64,000 bases of DNA from Pulveribacter suum (GTDB taxonomy: Bacteria; Pseudomonadota; Gammaproteobacteria; Burkholderiales; Burkholderiaceae_C). This document shows positions 26,219-34,870 of this stretch, one piece after another (within the stretch, counting starts at the first letter, position 1; each line of letters begins with the position of its first letter). The stretch covers positions 2,004,501-2,068,500 of the forward strand of contig NZ_CP027792.1 in NCBI RefSeq assembly GCF_003013695.1, given 5' to 3'. Made by a program: the position numbers and the translations under genes. A model generated the notes under the pieces. That model saw only the letters and a list, made by a program, of their open reading frames with translations. It was not told the origin of the DNA and searched no databases.

Positions 26219-28105
26219 TCAGGGTTGCAGGGAGGGTTCGCCGCCGTGGCGCAGCACCACGGTGGCCAGGGGAGGAAGGGTGAGGAGGGCGCTCGCAGGC
26301 ATCTGCGCCAGGGGGTGGTTCTGCGCGTCCACGCCGCCCAGGTTGCCGATGCCGCTACCGCCATACACGGCGGCGTCGCTGTTGAGGATTTCGTGCCAGC
26401 GCCCGGAGGCGGGCAGGCCCACGCGCAGCGCGGCCACGGGCTCGGGCGTCAGGTTGCACACGGCCAGCAGGCATTCGCCCGGGCTGCGGCGCAAAAAGGC
26501 GAGGACGACAGGCGACTCGCCTTCTGCGGGCGCCCACTCGAAGCCGCGGGCATCGAAGTCCCACAGGTGCAGGGCCGGGTGCTCGCGCAGCGCGTGGTTC
26601 AGATCCGCCACCCATCGGGCGACGCCGGCGTGCAGGGGCTCTTGCCACAGCTGCCAGTCCAACGCGCGCTCGTGGTGCCATTCGCGCTCCTGGCCGAACT
26701 CGCCGCCCATGAACAGCAGCTTCTTGCCCGGATGCATCCACATGTAGCCGTAGAGCAGGCGCAGGCCGGCAAAGCGCTGCCACCGGTCGCCGGGCTGTCG
26801 ATCCAGCAGGCTGCCCTTGCCATAGACCACCTCGTCGTGCGAGAGCGCGAGGACGAAGTTCTCGTCGAAGGCATAAACGCTGGAAAAGCGGATGTCGCCC
26901 GCGTGCCATCGCCGGTAGGCATGCGGCCGCTGCATGTAGCGCAGCGTGTCGTTCATCCACCCCATGTTCCACTTCATGCCGAAGCCCAGGCCGCCGTGGT
27001 GCGCCGGGCGGCTCACGCCTTCCCACGCGGTGGACTCCTCGGCAATCACGTGCACGTCGGGGTAGGCCGCGTACACGGCGCGGTTCAGGTCTTGCAGGAA
27101 GCCCACGGCCTCCCAGTTCTGGTTGCCGCCGTCCTGGTTGGGCAGCCACTGGCCCGCCTCACGGGAGAAGTCCAGGTACAGCATGGAGGAGACGGCATCG
27201 ACCCGCACGGCGTCGAAGTGGTAGTGCTCCAGCCAGAACAGCACGTTGCTGATCAGAAAATCACGCACCTCGAAGCGGCCATAGTTGAAGATCAGGCTGT
27301 TCCACTGCGGGTGGAAGCCCCGGCGCGGGTCCTCGTGCTCGTAGAGCGCCGTGCCATCGAAGCGCGCCAGGGCATGCGCGTCCGCGGGAAAGTGCGAACC
27401 CACCCAGTCGAAGACCACGCCGATGCCGTGCTGGTGCAGGGTGTCCACCAGCGCCATCAGGTCCTGCGGCGTGCCGTAGCGCGACGTGGGCGCGAAATAG
27501 CTGCCCGTCTGGTAGCCCCAGGAGCCGTAGAACGGGTGCTCTGCAACGGGCATCAGTTCCACATGCGTGAAGCCCAGCGCCTGGCAGTGCGCAGCCAGGC
27601 GGTGGCCGATCTCGGCGTAGTTCAGAAACTGCCCGTCGTCCGTGCGCTGCCAGGAGCCCAGGTGCACCTCGTAGATGGAGATCGGCTGGTCCATGGCCTG
27701 GCGCCGACCACGCGCGGCCATCCAGGCGTCGTCCCTCCACGCATATTGAAGCGACCAGATCTGCGAGGCATTGCCTGGTGGCGGCTCGCTGCGTGTGGCG
27801 TAGGGGTCGGCCTTGTCCAGCAGGTTGCCCTGCGCGTCCTCGATGCGGTATTTGTACAGGTCGCCGTGGCCGGCCTGGGCCACATGCAGCGTCCAGTACC
27901 CGCTGCCATCGGCCATGCACTCCAAGGCCTGGGGCTTCCAGCCGTTGAAGCTGCCGATCAGGCTGACGCGGCGCGCATTGGGCGCCCAGACCGTAAAGCG
28001 CGTGCCGCCATCCGTGGCATGGGCGCCCAGCTGCTCGAAACGGCGATAGTGTCCCGGCAGCGCATACAGCGCAGCTTGCAGGGTGGTGGCAGGGGGAGGG
28101 AACAT
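26219..28105 (-). CDS. glgB: 1,4-alpha-glucan branching enzyme GlgB
   Basis: A 628-residue branching enzyme that creates alpha-1,6 branches in glycogen. It has a CBM48 domain ([21 protein letters not shown]), then the GH13 barrel with [17 protein letters not shown], the nucleophile region [17 protein letters not shown], the acid/base region [13 protein letters not shown] and [13 protein letters not shown]. It lacks the long extra N-terminal module of the E. coli enzyme (728 residues), so it is the shorter form. It is the first gene of the six-gene operon, and the promoter should lie in the 115 bp before the Nudix gene or further upstream. Confidence 0.95.
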   Translation of the reverse strand: MFPPPATTLQAALYALPGHYRRFEQLGAHATDGGTRFTVWAPNARRVSLIGSFNGWKPQALECMADGSGYWTLHVAQAGHGDLYKYRIEDAQGNLLDKADPYATRSEPPPGNASQIWSLQYAWRDDAWMAARGRRQAMDQPISIYEVHLGSWQRTDDGQFLNYAEIGHRLAAHCQALGFTHVELMPVAEHPFYGSWGYQTGSYFAPTSRYGTPQDLMALVDTLHQHGIGVVFDWVGSHFPADAHALARFDGTALYEHEDPRRGFHPQWNSLIFNYGRFEVRDFLISNVLFWLEHYHFDAVRVDAVSSMLYLDFSREAGQWLPNQDGGNQNWEAVGFLQDLNRAVYAAYPDVHVIAEESTAWEGVSRPAHHGGLGFGMKWNMGWMNDTLRYMQRPHAYRRWHAGDIRFSSVYAFDENFVLALSHDEVVYGKGSLLDRQPGDRWQRFAGLRLLYGYMWMHPGKKLLFMGGEFGQEREWHHERALDWQLWQEPLHAGVARWVADLNHALREHPALHLWDFDARGFEWAPAEGESPVVLAFLRRSPGECLLAVCNLTPEPVAALRVGLPASGRWHEILNSDAAVYGGSGIGNLGGVDAQNHPLAQMPASALLTLPPLATVVLRHGGEPSLQP

Positions 28106-28220
28106 CGCTTGTGCGTCCTAAAACGCGATGTTCTTGTGCGGCGCAGCATTGCCCTGAAGGAATGCCGAGCGGGCCGCTGTCGGTGCCCGCCTACGCGGTC
28201 CGCGCCCCCTTGTGCAAGCG
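28106..28220 (-). promoter_or_regulatory. Leader region of the glg/tre operon
   Basis: A 115-bp gap between the Nudix stop and the glgB start on the same strand. It is the only sizeable non-coding stretch ahead of the 13.6-kb operon. I see GC-rich dyads but no convincing -35/-10 pair, so transcription may start here or continue from the FAH-Nudix genes. Confidence 0.3.
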
Positions 28221-28775
28221 TCAGGTCAGGTCGATGCAGTGCATGCCGAAACGGCCCGCGCGCCGGTCGGCGAAATAGCGCTCCAGCGTGACGCGGACGG
28301 TGCGAAACGCGATCTCGTCCCAGGGGATCTCTTCCTCGGAAAACAGCCGGGCCTCGATGGTCTCGTGCCCGGGGTCGAAGCGCGCGTCCAGCAGCGTGGC
28401 CAGGTAGAACAGGTGTACCTGGCCGACCTGCGGCACGTTGACCAGCGAAAACAGCGGGCCCAAAGTGATCGCGGCCCCGGCCTCCTCGTCGGTTTCGCGC
28501 GCGGCGCCCTCGGCGGTGGTCTCGTCGAGCTCCATGAAGCCCGCCGGTAGCGTCCACTTGCCCCAGCGCGGCTCGATGTTGCGCTTGCACAGCAGCACCC
28601 GGCCGTCCTTCAGCACCGGCACGGTGCCGACCACGTTCAAAGGGTTCTCGTAATGGATGGTGCTGCAGGCCGGGCAGATGGCGCGCGAGCGGGTGTCGCC
28701 ATCGTCAGGCACGCGATAGACCGTGGCCGCGCCGCACTCGCGGCAGTGGCGGATGGGGCGGCGGCCGAACGTCAT
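28221..28775 (-). CDS. Nudix hydrolase with N-terminal zinc ribbon
   Basis: A 184-residue Nudix pyrophosphohydrolase. An N-terminal zinc ribbon (C11, C14, C34, C37) precedes the Nudix box at about 79-101, where the REx2EExG core (R93-G100) is intact. Zinc-ribbon Nudix enzymes include NADH pyrophosphatases of the NudC type, but this protein lacks the long NudC N-terminal domain. Its substrate is therefore open (NADH, ADP-ribose or a similar nucleoside diphosphate derivative). The ATG overlaps the stop of the FAH-family gene by 4 bp (ATGA), indicating coupling. Confidence 0.88.
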   Translation of the reverse strand: MTFGRRPIRHCRECGAATVYRVPDDGDTRSRAICPACSTIHYENPLNVVGTVPVLKDGRVLLCKRNIEPRWGKWTLPAGFMELDETTAEGAARETDEEAGAAITLGPLFSLVNVPQVGQVHLFYLATLLDARFDPGHETIEARLFSEEEIPWDEIAFRTVRVTLERYFADRRAGRFGMHCIDLT

Positions 28776-29467
28776 GCCACGGCCAGGCGCAGCGTGCCCA
28801 GGCCTTCGATGCCGGCTTCCAGCACATCGCCACGCGCCACGGCGCCCACGCCCTCGGGCGTGCCGGTGAAGATCAGGTCGCCCGGCTGCAGCGTCCAGGC
28901 GGCCGACAGGTGCTCGATGGTCTCGGCGATGCTCCAGATCAGCTGGCTGGTGCGGCTTTTCTGGCGCGGCTGGCCGTTGACGTTCAGCCAGATGGCCGCG
29001 TCCTGCACGTTGCCGGCCTGCGCCGCCGGAGTGATGGGGCCGATGGGGGCGCTGGCGTCAAAGCCCTTGGCGATGCACCAGGGGCGGCCCTGCTTTTTCA
29101 TGTCCGCCTGCAGATCGCGGCGCGTCATGTCCAGGCCCACGGCGTAGCCCCATACGTGCTGCAGCGCGTCCTGCGCGGCGATGTTCGCGCCGCCGCGCCC
29201 CATGGCCACGACCAGCTCGATCTCGTGGTGCAGGTCGGCCGTGCGCGGGGGGTAGGGCAGGCGGCCCTCCTGGCCGGCGGGCACGGGCAGCACGGCGTCG
29301 GCCGGCTTCATGAAGAAAAACGGCGCCTCGCGCCCGCTAAAGCCCATCTCGCGGGCGTGTTCGGCGTAGTTGCGGCCCACGCAGTAGATGCGGCGGACGG
29401 GGAAAAGCTCGTCGCTGCCGGCCACGGGCACGGCGGCAAGGGGAGCGGGGGAAAGGGCGTAGCGCAT
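28772..29467 (-). CDS. Fumarylacetoacetate hydrolase family protein
   Basis: A 231-residue enzyme of the FAH/YcgM superfamily, which hydrolyses or decarboxylates C-C bonds in acylpyruvates and aromatic ring-cleavage products. Conserved features are VRRIYCVGRNYAEHA, FFMKPADAV, the metal-binding HHEIELVVAMG and the C-terminal LQPGDLIFTGTPEGVG. I used the ATG at 29467, which is where conserved sequence begins. No degradation pathway genes are adjacent, so the physiological substrate (for example acylpyruvate, or oxaloacetate as in FAHD1) is unknown. It is divergent from pgeF. Confidence 0.9.
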   Translation of the reverse strand: MRYALSPAPLAAVPVAGSDELFPVRRIYCVGRNYAEHAREMGFSGREAPFFFMKPADAVLPVPAGQEGRLPYPPRTADLHHEIELVVAMGRGGANIAAQDALQHVWGYAVGLDMTRRDLQADMKKQGRPWCIAKGFDASAPIGPITPAAQAGNVQDAAIWLNVNGQPRQKSRTSQLIWSIAETIEHLSAAWTLQPGDLIFTGTPEGVGAVARGDVLEAGIEGLGTLRLAVA

Positions 29468-29550
29468 GGGTGTAGGTTGAAGGCTGGCAGGCAACGGCCG
29501 CAGTGTGCCACGCACTATGCTGGCGGGTTTGCCACCCGGCCCCGACCGCC

Positions 29551-30372
29551 ATGCCCCTGCAGCTGCCCCACGACTGGATCGCCCCCGACTGGCCCGCCCA
29601 TCTGCGCGTGCGCGCCTTTTGCACCACGCGCCGCGGCGGCGTGAGCGCCCCGCCGCTGGACAGCCTGAACCTGGGCCAGTTCGTGGGCGACGATCCGCAG
29701 GCGGTGGCGGCCAACTGGGCCGCGGTGCAGACGGTGCTGGACAGCGAAGGCGGGCCTGTTCACACCGTGCGCACCCTGCAGGTGCACGGCAGCCGCGTCG
29801 TCGCCGCGCACTCGGGCACGCCGGCGGGCCTGGAGGCCGACGCCTGCACCACCGCCGAGCCGGGCGTGGCCTGCGTGACGATGGCGGCGGACTGCCTGCC
29901 GGTGCTGCTGGCCGACTGCGCCGGCACCCGCGTGGCCGCCGCGCACGCCGGCTGGCGCGGCCTGGCCGGCGGCGTGCTGGAGGCGGCCTTGCAGCCTTTT
30001 TGGCCTCCAGCGCCCGTGCATCAAGCGCCGGCAGCTATCAATTCAGGAGCGCAGGTGCTGGCCTGGATCGGCCCTGGCATCGGCCCCCAGGCGTTTGAGG
30101 TGGGCGCCGAGGTACGCGAGGCCTTCGTCGCCCACGACCCGGCCGCTGCCGCCCATTTCACGGCCCGCCCCGGGGGCAAATTTCTGGCCGACCTGCCGGC
30201 CCTGGCGCGCCAGCGCCTGCGTGCGGCAGGCGTCAGCGCCGTCTATGGCAACGACAGCTCGCCCGCCTGGTGCACGGCCGGCCAGCCCTCACGGTTCTTC
30301 TCGCACCGGCGCGACAGCGCCGTCCTGGGGCGCAGCGGCCGCATGGCCGCCTGCATCTGGCTGGCCGCCTGA
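29551..30372 (+). CDS. pgeF: Peptidoglycan editing factor PgeF / multicopper-like laccase-domain protein (YfiH, DUF152)
   Basis: A 273-residue YfiH-family protein. In E. coli this family removes wrongly incorporated amino acids from peptidoglycan precursors; some members act as purine nucleoside phosphorylases. The metal/catalytic triad is visible: His79 (QVHGSRVV), Cys115 (MAADCLPVLLAD) and His132 (AAHAGWRGLAGG). Between the GWRG helix and the conserved AWIGPGIGPQAFEVG block lies an extra peptide (about 149-166, FWPPAPVHQAPAAINS) encoded by a palindromic element. Its last 84 bp overlap the convergent small membrane protein gene. Confidence 0.9.
   Translation: MPLQLPHDWIAPDWPAHLRVRAFCTTRRGGVSAPPLDSLNLGQFVGDDPQAVAANWAAVQTVLDSEGGPVHTVRTLQVHGSRVVAAHSGTPAGLEADACTTAEPGVACVTMAADCLPVLLADCAGTRVAAAHAGWRGLAGGVLEAALQPFWPPAPVHQAPAAINSGAQVLAWIGPGIGPQAFEVGAEVREAFVAHDPAAAAHFTARPGGKFLADLPALARQRLRAAGVSAVYGNDSSPAWCTAGQPSRFFSHRRDSAVLGRSGRMAACIWLAA
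29997..30050 (-). repeat. Palindromic element copy 10, inside pgeF
   Basis: Inverse copy: TTTTTGGCCTCCAGCGC, loop, CAAGCGCCGGCAGCTATCAATTCAGGAGC. It is translated in frame inside PgeF. Both arms of the large hairpin (AGCGC...CAAGCGC) are intact. Confidence 0.85.
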
Positions 30373-30579
30373 GGCCGCCTGCAGCTCGCGTTCGCGGCGC
30401 TCGCGCAGCGCCCGCTTGCGCCCCGGCGTGCCCAGGATGTAGAGCACGATGGACAGCGGCAGCAGCCCGTACAGCGCGAACGTGATGAGGGCGCCCAGCA
30501 CCGACCCCGTGGGCGCGGTGGCTTCGGCCACGGCCATCATCAGGGTGACGTAGAGCCAGGCAATGGCTACCAGATACAT
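30289..30579 (-). CDS. Small conserved membrane protein of unknown function
   Basis: A 96-residue protein with two predicted membrane helices (LVAIAWLYVTLMMAVAEA at 3-20 and about 27-50), then a strongly charged segment (RKRALRERRERE) and an Ala/Pro-rich tail. I know no function for it. It looks like a genuine small membrane protein because of the clean hydrophobic pattern and positive-inside charge. Its 3' end overlaps the 3' end of pgeF by 84 bp on the opposite strand, and it is divergent from phaC. Confidence 0.7.
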   Translation of the reverse strand: MYLVAIAWLYVTLMMAVAEATAPTGSVLGALITFALYGLLPLSIVLYILGTPGRKRALRERRERELQAASGGQPDAGGHAAAAPQDGAVAPVREEP

Positions 30580-30733
30580 GAGGGAATGATCAAAGTCAGG
30601 GTTTGGCGGGGTGCAGGCCCGTGACCGGCAGGCCGGACGGGCCGGCGCGTTGCCGGGCGGCGCTGCGCTCGGTCACAATGCCCGAAAGCCCGTTGCTCGC
30701 CAAAGGCAGCGCAACACCACAGGAGACAGCGAC

Positions 30734-32443
30734 ATGAATTTTGACGCAGGCTGGGCGGATGGCGCCCGTCAATGGCAAAACATGATGGGCGAGAGCTGGA
30801 GCCGCATGCTGGCCACGCTGCAGCCGCCGGACCTGGGCGCCGCAGCCCTCGCCATGCAGCCGCACGCCCCGGTGCGCTTTGACCCGGACAAGCTCGAAAC
30901 GCTGCAGCGCCAGTACCTGCAGGAGGCCGGCGCGCTGTTCGCCCAGGGCCCGGCGGCGGCAGCGGCAGGCGCCGACAAGCGCTTTGCCGGCGACCACTGG
31001 GCGCACAACCCCCTGGCCGCCTACGCCGTGGCCCTGTACGGCCTGCAGTCGCGCACCTTTGCGGCCCTGGCCGATGCCGTGCAGGCCGACGACAAGACCC
31101 GCGCGCGCATCCGCTTCGCCATGGAGCAGTGGCTGGCCGCCATGTCGCCCAGCAATTTCCTGGCCTTCAACCCGGAAGCGCAGCAAAAGGCGCTGGAAAC
31201 GCAGGGCGAGAGCATCGCCCGCGGCATGGCCAACCTGCTGCACGACATGCGCCAGGGCCACATCTCCATGACGGACGAGAGCCGCTTCCAGGTGGGCCGC
31301 AACGTGGCCACCACCGAGGGCGCGGTGGTATTCGAAAACGAGCTGTTCCAGCTGCTCGAATACAAGCCGCTCACCGACAAGGTGCACGAGCGGCCGTTTT
31401 TGATGGTGCCGCCGTGCATCAACAAGTACTACATCCTGGACCTGCAGCCGGCCAACTCGCTGATCCGCTATGCCGTCTCGCAGGGCCAGCGCACCTTCGT
31501 GGTCAGCTGGCGCAACCCCGACGACAGCCTGGCCGGCAAGACCTGGGACGACTACATCCAGGACGCCGTGATCACCGCCATCGAGACGGTGCGCGAGATC
31601 GGCGGCACGCCGCAGATCAACGCGCTGGGCTTTTGCGTGGGCGGCACCATGCTGACCAGCGCCCTGGCCGTGCTGGCCGCGCGCGGCCAGGAGCCAGTGG
31701 CCAGCGCCACCTTGCTGACCACGCTGGTGGACTTCACCGACACCGGCATCCTGGACGTCTTCATCGACGAGGCCTTCGTGCGCCTGCGCGAGATGCAGAT
31801 GGGCGCCGGCGGCCTGATGAAGGGCCAGGACATGGCCAGCACCTTCAGCTTCTTGCGGCCCAACGACCTGGTGTGGAACTACGTGGTGGGCAACTACCTG
31901 AAGGGCGAGACCCCGCCGGCGTTTGACCTGCTGTACTGGAACAGCGACTGCACCAACCTGCCCGGGCCGTACTACGCCTGGTATTTGCGCAACTTCTACC
32001 TGGAAAACCGCCTGGTCAAGCCGGGCGCGCTCATCGTGTGCGGCGAAAAGCTCGACCTGCGCAAGGTCAGGCTGCCGGTGTACATCTACGGCTCGCGCGA
32101 GGACCACATCGTGCCCATCGGTGCGGCCTATGCCTCCACCCAGGCGCTGCCGGGCAAGAAGCGCTTCGCCATGGGCGCCTCGGGCCACATCGCGGGCGTC
32201 ATCAACCCCCCGGCTGCCGGCAAGCGCAGCCACTGGCTGCGCGAGGATGGCAAGTTCCCTGCCGCCCTGGAGGGCTGGCTGGCCGGCGCCACGCAGCATC
32301 CCGGCAGCTGGTGGGGCGACTGGACCGCCTGGCTCAAGGGCCACGCCGGCAAGCAGGTGCCCGCGCCCACGGCCTACGGCCGGGGCCGCCAATACCAGGC
32401 CATCGAGCCTGCGCCCGGCCGCTACGTGCAGCAAAAGGCCTGA
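30734..32443 (+). CDS. phaC: Class I poly(3-hydroxybutyrate) synthase PhaC
   Basis: Polymerises 3-hydroxyacyl-CoA to PHA on the surface of storage granules. From the ATG at 30734, preceded by AGGAGA, it is 569 residues, typical of class I. The lipase-like box is GFCVGG with catalytic Cys301; the Asp (GSREDHIVP) and His (ASGHIAG) of the triad follow. It leads the phaC-phaA-phaB operon, followed by phaA 40 bp later. The 5' region is shared with the divergent small membrane protein. Confidence 0.96.
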   Translation: MNFDAGWADGARQWQNMMGESWSRMLATLQPPDLGAAALAMQPHAPVRFDPDKLETLQRQYLQEAGALFAQGPAAAAAGADKRFAGDHWAHNPLAAYAVALYGLQSRTFAALADAVQADDKTRARIRFAMEQWLAAMSPSNFLAFNPEAQQKALETQGESIARGMANLLHDMRQGHISMTDESRFQVGRNVATTEGAVVFENELFQLLEYKPLTDKVHERPFLMVPPCINKYYILDLQPANSLIRYAVSQGQRTFVVSWRNPDDSLAGKTWDDYIQDAVITAIETVREIGGTPQINALGFCVGGTMLTSALAVLAARGQEPVASATLLTTLVDFTDTGILDVFIDEAFVRLREMQMGAGGLMKGQDMASTFSFLRPNDLVWNYVVGNYLKGETPPAFDLLYWNSDCTNLPGPYYAWYLRNFYLENRLVKPGALIVCGEKLDLRKVRLPVYIYGSREDHIVPIGAAYASTQALPGKKRFAMGASGHIAGVINPPAAGKRSHWLREDGKFPAALEGWLAGATQHPGSWWGDWTAWLKGHAGKQVPAPTAYGRGRQYQAIEPAPGRYVQQKA

Positions 32444-32483
32444 GCGGGCCGCCATTTCCCTTTCAATGCAGGAGCAACCCATC

Positions 32484-33665
32484 ATGGAACGCGACATCGT
32501 CATTGTTTCCGCCGTCCGCACGCCCGTGGGCAAGTTCGGCGGCGCCCTGTCCAGGGTGCCGGCCACCGCGCTGGGGGCCGCCGTCATTCGCGAGGCGCTG
32601 GCGCGCGCCGGCGTGGCGAGCGACCAGGTGGGCGAGGTCATCATGGGCCAGGTACTGACGGCCGGCTGCGGCCAGAACCCCGCGCGCCAGGCCATGATGG
32701 CCGCCGGTGTCGCCCGGGAAACCCCGGCCCTGACCATCAACGCCGTCTGCGGCTCCGGCCTGAAGGCGGTGATGCTGGCGGCCCAGGCCGTGGCCACGGG
32801 CGACAGCGAGATCGTGGTGGCCGGCGGCCAGGAGAACATGAGCCTGTCGCCGCACGTGCTGAACGGCTCGCGTGAGGGCCAGCGCATGGGCGACTGGAAG
32901 CTCACCGACACCATGATCGTGGACGGCCTGTGGGACGTGTACAACGGCTACCACATGGGCGTCACCGCCGAGAACGTGGCTAAGGAGCAGGGCATCACCC
33001 GCGAGATGCAGGACGCACTGGCCCTGGCCAGCCAGCAAAAGGCCGCTGCCGCCCAGGACGCGGGCCGCTTCAACGACGAGATCGTGGGCGTGCAGGTGCC
33101 GCAGAAAAAGGGCGAGCCGGTGACGGTGGACCAGGACGAGTACCTGAACCGCAAGACCAGCGCCGAAGCCCTGGCCGGCCTGCGCCCGGCGTTCGACAAA
33201 TCAGGCTCGGTGACGGCCGGCAACGCCTCGGGCATCAACGACGGCGCGGCCGCCGTGGTGGTCATGAGCGCCGCCAAGGCCCAGGCGCTGGGCCTGACGC
33301 CGCTGGCGCACATCCGCGCCTACGCCACCTCGGGCCTGGACCCGGCCACCATGGGCATGGGGCCGGTGCCGGCCTCGCGCAAGGCGCTGGCGCGCGCCGG
33401 CTGGCAGGCGGGCGACGTGGATCTGTTCGAGCTCAACGAAGCATTTGCCGCGCAGGCCTGCGCCGTCAACCAGGCGCTGGGCGTGGACGCCGCCCGCGTC
33501 AACGTCAACGGCGGGGCCATCGCCCTGGGCCATCCGATCGGCGCCTCGGGCTGCCGGGTGCTGGTCACGCTGCTGCACGAGATGCGCCGCCGCGGCGCCG
33601 GCAAGGGACTGGCCGCGCTGTGCATCGGCGGCGGCATGGGCGTGGCGCTGGCGGTCGAGCGCTGA
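32484..33665 (+). CDS. phaA: Acetyl-CoA acetyltransferase (beta-ketothiolase) PhaA
   Basis: Condenses two acetyl-CoA to acetoacetyl-CoA, the first step of PHB synthesis. It is 393 residues, the family norm. Catalytic Cys89 lies in [11 protein letters not shown]; the His in NEAFAAQA and the His and Cys of [16 protein letters not shown] are present. I chose the ATG at 32484 because AGGAG lies about 9 bp upstream and the protein then starts [16 protein letters not shown]; an ATG at 32466 would add six residues. The narrow or broad chain-length type (PhaA or BktB) cannot be decided by eye. Confidence 0.94.
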   Translation: MERDIVIVSAVRTPVGKFGGALSRVPATALGAAVIREALARAGVASDQVGEVIMGQVLTAGCGQNPARQAMMAAGVARETPALTINAVCGSGLKAVMLAAQAVATGDSEIVVAGGQENMSLSPHVLNGSREGQRMGDWKLTDTMIVDGLWDVYNGYHMGVTAENVAKEQGITREMQDALALASQQKAAAAQDAGRFNDEIVGVQVPQKKGEPVTVDQDEYLNRKTSAEALAGLRPAFDKSGSVTAGNASGINDGAAAVVVMSAAKAQALGLTPLAHIRAYATSGLDPATMGMGPVPASRKALARAGWQAGDVDLFELNEAFAAQACAVNQALGVDAARVNVNGGAIALGHPIGASGCRVLVTLLHEMRRRGAGKGLAALCIGGGMGVALAVER

Positions 33666-33691
33666 CGGCGCGCCTGCTCGGTATTTACACG

Positions 33692-33706
33692 GGCAGGAGG
33701 CCTGCC
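33692..33706 (+). other. Short perfect dyad between phaA and phaB
   Basis: GGCAGG-AGG-CCTGCC, 27 bp after the phaA stop. There is no T-run after it, so it is not a standard terminator. It could be an mRNA-stabilising or attenuating hairpin in the operon. Confidence 0.35.
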
Positions 33707-33765
33707 GAACTGTCGCTAGAGTGATTGGGCCAACCATTCATCCATACACAACAAGGAGCACATCC

Positions 33766-34503
33766 ATGAGCCAGAAAGTAGCGTACGTGACCGGGGGCAT
33801 GGGAGGCATAGGCACCGCCATCTGCCAGCGCCTGCACAAGGAGGGCTTTCGGGTCATCGCCGGCTGCGGGCCCACGCGCGACCACCAGAAGTGGCTGGAC
33901 GAGCAAAAGGCGCAGGGCTACACCTTTCACGCGTCGGCCGGCAATGTGGGCGACTGGGACTCCACCGTGGCCGCCTTCGACAAGGCCAAGGCCGAGCACG
34001 GCGCCATCGACGTGCTGGTGAACAACGCCGGCATCACCCGCGACCGCATGTTCCTGAAGATGTCGCGCGAGGACTGGGACGCCGTGATCGAGACCAACCT
34101 CAACTCCATGTTCAACGTGACCAAGCAGGTCGTGGCCGGCATGGTGGAAAAAGGCTGGGGCCGCATCATCAACATCTCCAGCGTGAACGGCGAGAAGGGC
34201 CAGGCCGGCCAGACCAACTACTCGGCCGCCAAGGCCGGCATGCACGGCTTCACCATGGCACTGGCCCAGGAGCTGGCCGCCAAGGGCGTCACGGTGAACA
34301 CCGTGGCGCCGGGCTACATCGGCACCGACATGGTGAAAGCCATCCGCCCGGACGTGCTGGAGAAAATCGTCGCCACGGTACCCGTCAAGCGCCTGGGCGA
34401 GCCCAGCGAGATCGCCTCCATCATCGCCTGGCTGGCCAGCGACGAGGGCGGCTACACCACCGGGGCGGAGTTCTCCGTCAACGGCGGCCTGCACATGAAT
34501 TGA
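33766..34503 (+). CDS. phaB: Acetoacetyl-CoA reductase PhaB
   Basis: NADPH-dependent short-chain dehydrogenase of 245 residues that reduces acetoacetyl-CoA to (R)-3-hydroxybutyryl-CoA for PhaC. The Rossmann motif TGGMGGIG, NNAGITRD, and the catalytic Ser (INISSVNGEKGQ), Tyr and Lys (YSAAKAG) are present. It has a strong ribosome binding site (AAGGAG, 7-8 bp before the ATG). It is the last gene of the pha operon; a rho-independent terminator follows 20 bp later. Confidence 0.96.
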   Translation: MSQKVAYVTGGMGGIGTAICQRLHKEGFRVIAGCGPTRDHQKWLDEQKAQGYTFHASAGNVGDWDSTVAAFDKAKAEHGAIDVLVNNAGITRDRMFLKMSREDWDAVIETNLNSMFNVTKQVVAGMVEKGWGRIINISSVNGEKGQAGQTNYSAAKAGMHGFTMALAQELAAKGVTVNTVAPGYIGTDMVKAIRPDVLEKIVATVPVKRLGEPSEIASIIAWLASDEGGYTTGAEFSVNGGLHMN

Positions 34504-34523
34504 CGGCCCGCGCTGCCCAGGCA

Positions 34524-34552
34524 ACAAAAAACCCGCGTCGAGCGGGTTTTTT
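34524..34552 (+). terminator. Rho-independent terminator of phaCAB
   Basis: AAAAACCCGC-GTCGA-GCGGGTTTTTT: a 9-10 bp stem with a five-base loop and a T-run on the plus strand. The A-run on the other side would also let it stop transcription coming from the minus strand. Confidence 0.9.
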
Positions 34553-34631
34553 CATGGGCGGATCAAAAAGGCGGCTGATCGGATCTTCACGAAACGGGCG
34601 GGCAGGGCGCCGGCTGCCTGCCGCGCGGCGC

Positions 34632-34703
34632 TTACAAGCGGATGGGGGCGCGCTTGCGGTCGCGTTCGTCTTCAGGCCAGGCGGTCAAAATGGTGGCGTT
34701 CAT
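34632..34703 (-). CDS. Possible 23-residue small protein or leader peptide
   Basis: An ATG-to-TAA frame of 24 codons encoding MNATILTAWPEDERDRKRAP followed by IRL. It is preceded by a near-ideal ribosome binding site, GGAGGT seven bases before the ATG (34711-34716), stronger than that of most genes here. The peptide is highly charged in its second half. A CTCC/GGAG pairing (34713-34716 with 34725-34728) could hide the ribosome binding site in RNA. I do not recognise it. It lies alone between the pha terminator and palindromic copy 4, so it would need its own promoter. Confidence 0.5.
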   Translation of the reverse strand: MNATILTAWPEDERDRKRAPIRL

Positions 34704-34751
34704 AAGGGTTACCTCCGTAGATGAGGAGACAACGCGCCGCTAGGGCCCGGC

Positions 34752-34770
34752 GTTGACAGCCGCGTTCAAC
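34752..34770. promoter_or_regulatory. Inverted repeat upstream of the 23-codon ORF
   Basis: GTTGA-N9-TCAAC, about 50 bp upstream of the small ORF start on its strand. It has operator-like geometry but no known match. No clear promoter elements are visible around it. Confidence 0.25.
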
Positions 34771-34803
34771 AAAATGTCAGAGGTGGTGCCAAGGCGTACT
34801 TTT

Positions 34804-34857
34804 CTCCTGAAAAGATAGCTGCCGGCGCTGTCCAGACAAGCGCTGGAGCCACTTTTC
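34804..34857 (+). repeat. Palindromic element copy 4 (downstream of ABC-F gene)
   Basis: GATAGCTGCCGGCGCTGTCCAGACAAGCGCTGGAGCCACTTTTC. It begins 14 bp beyond the 3' end of the ABC-F ATPase gene, where it might serve as that gene's terminator, although the T-run is on the other strand. Confidence 0.8.
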
Positions 34858-34870
34858 ACTCCTTTTTCCC

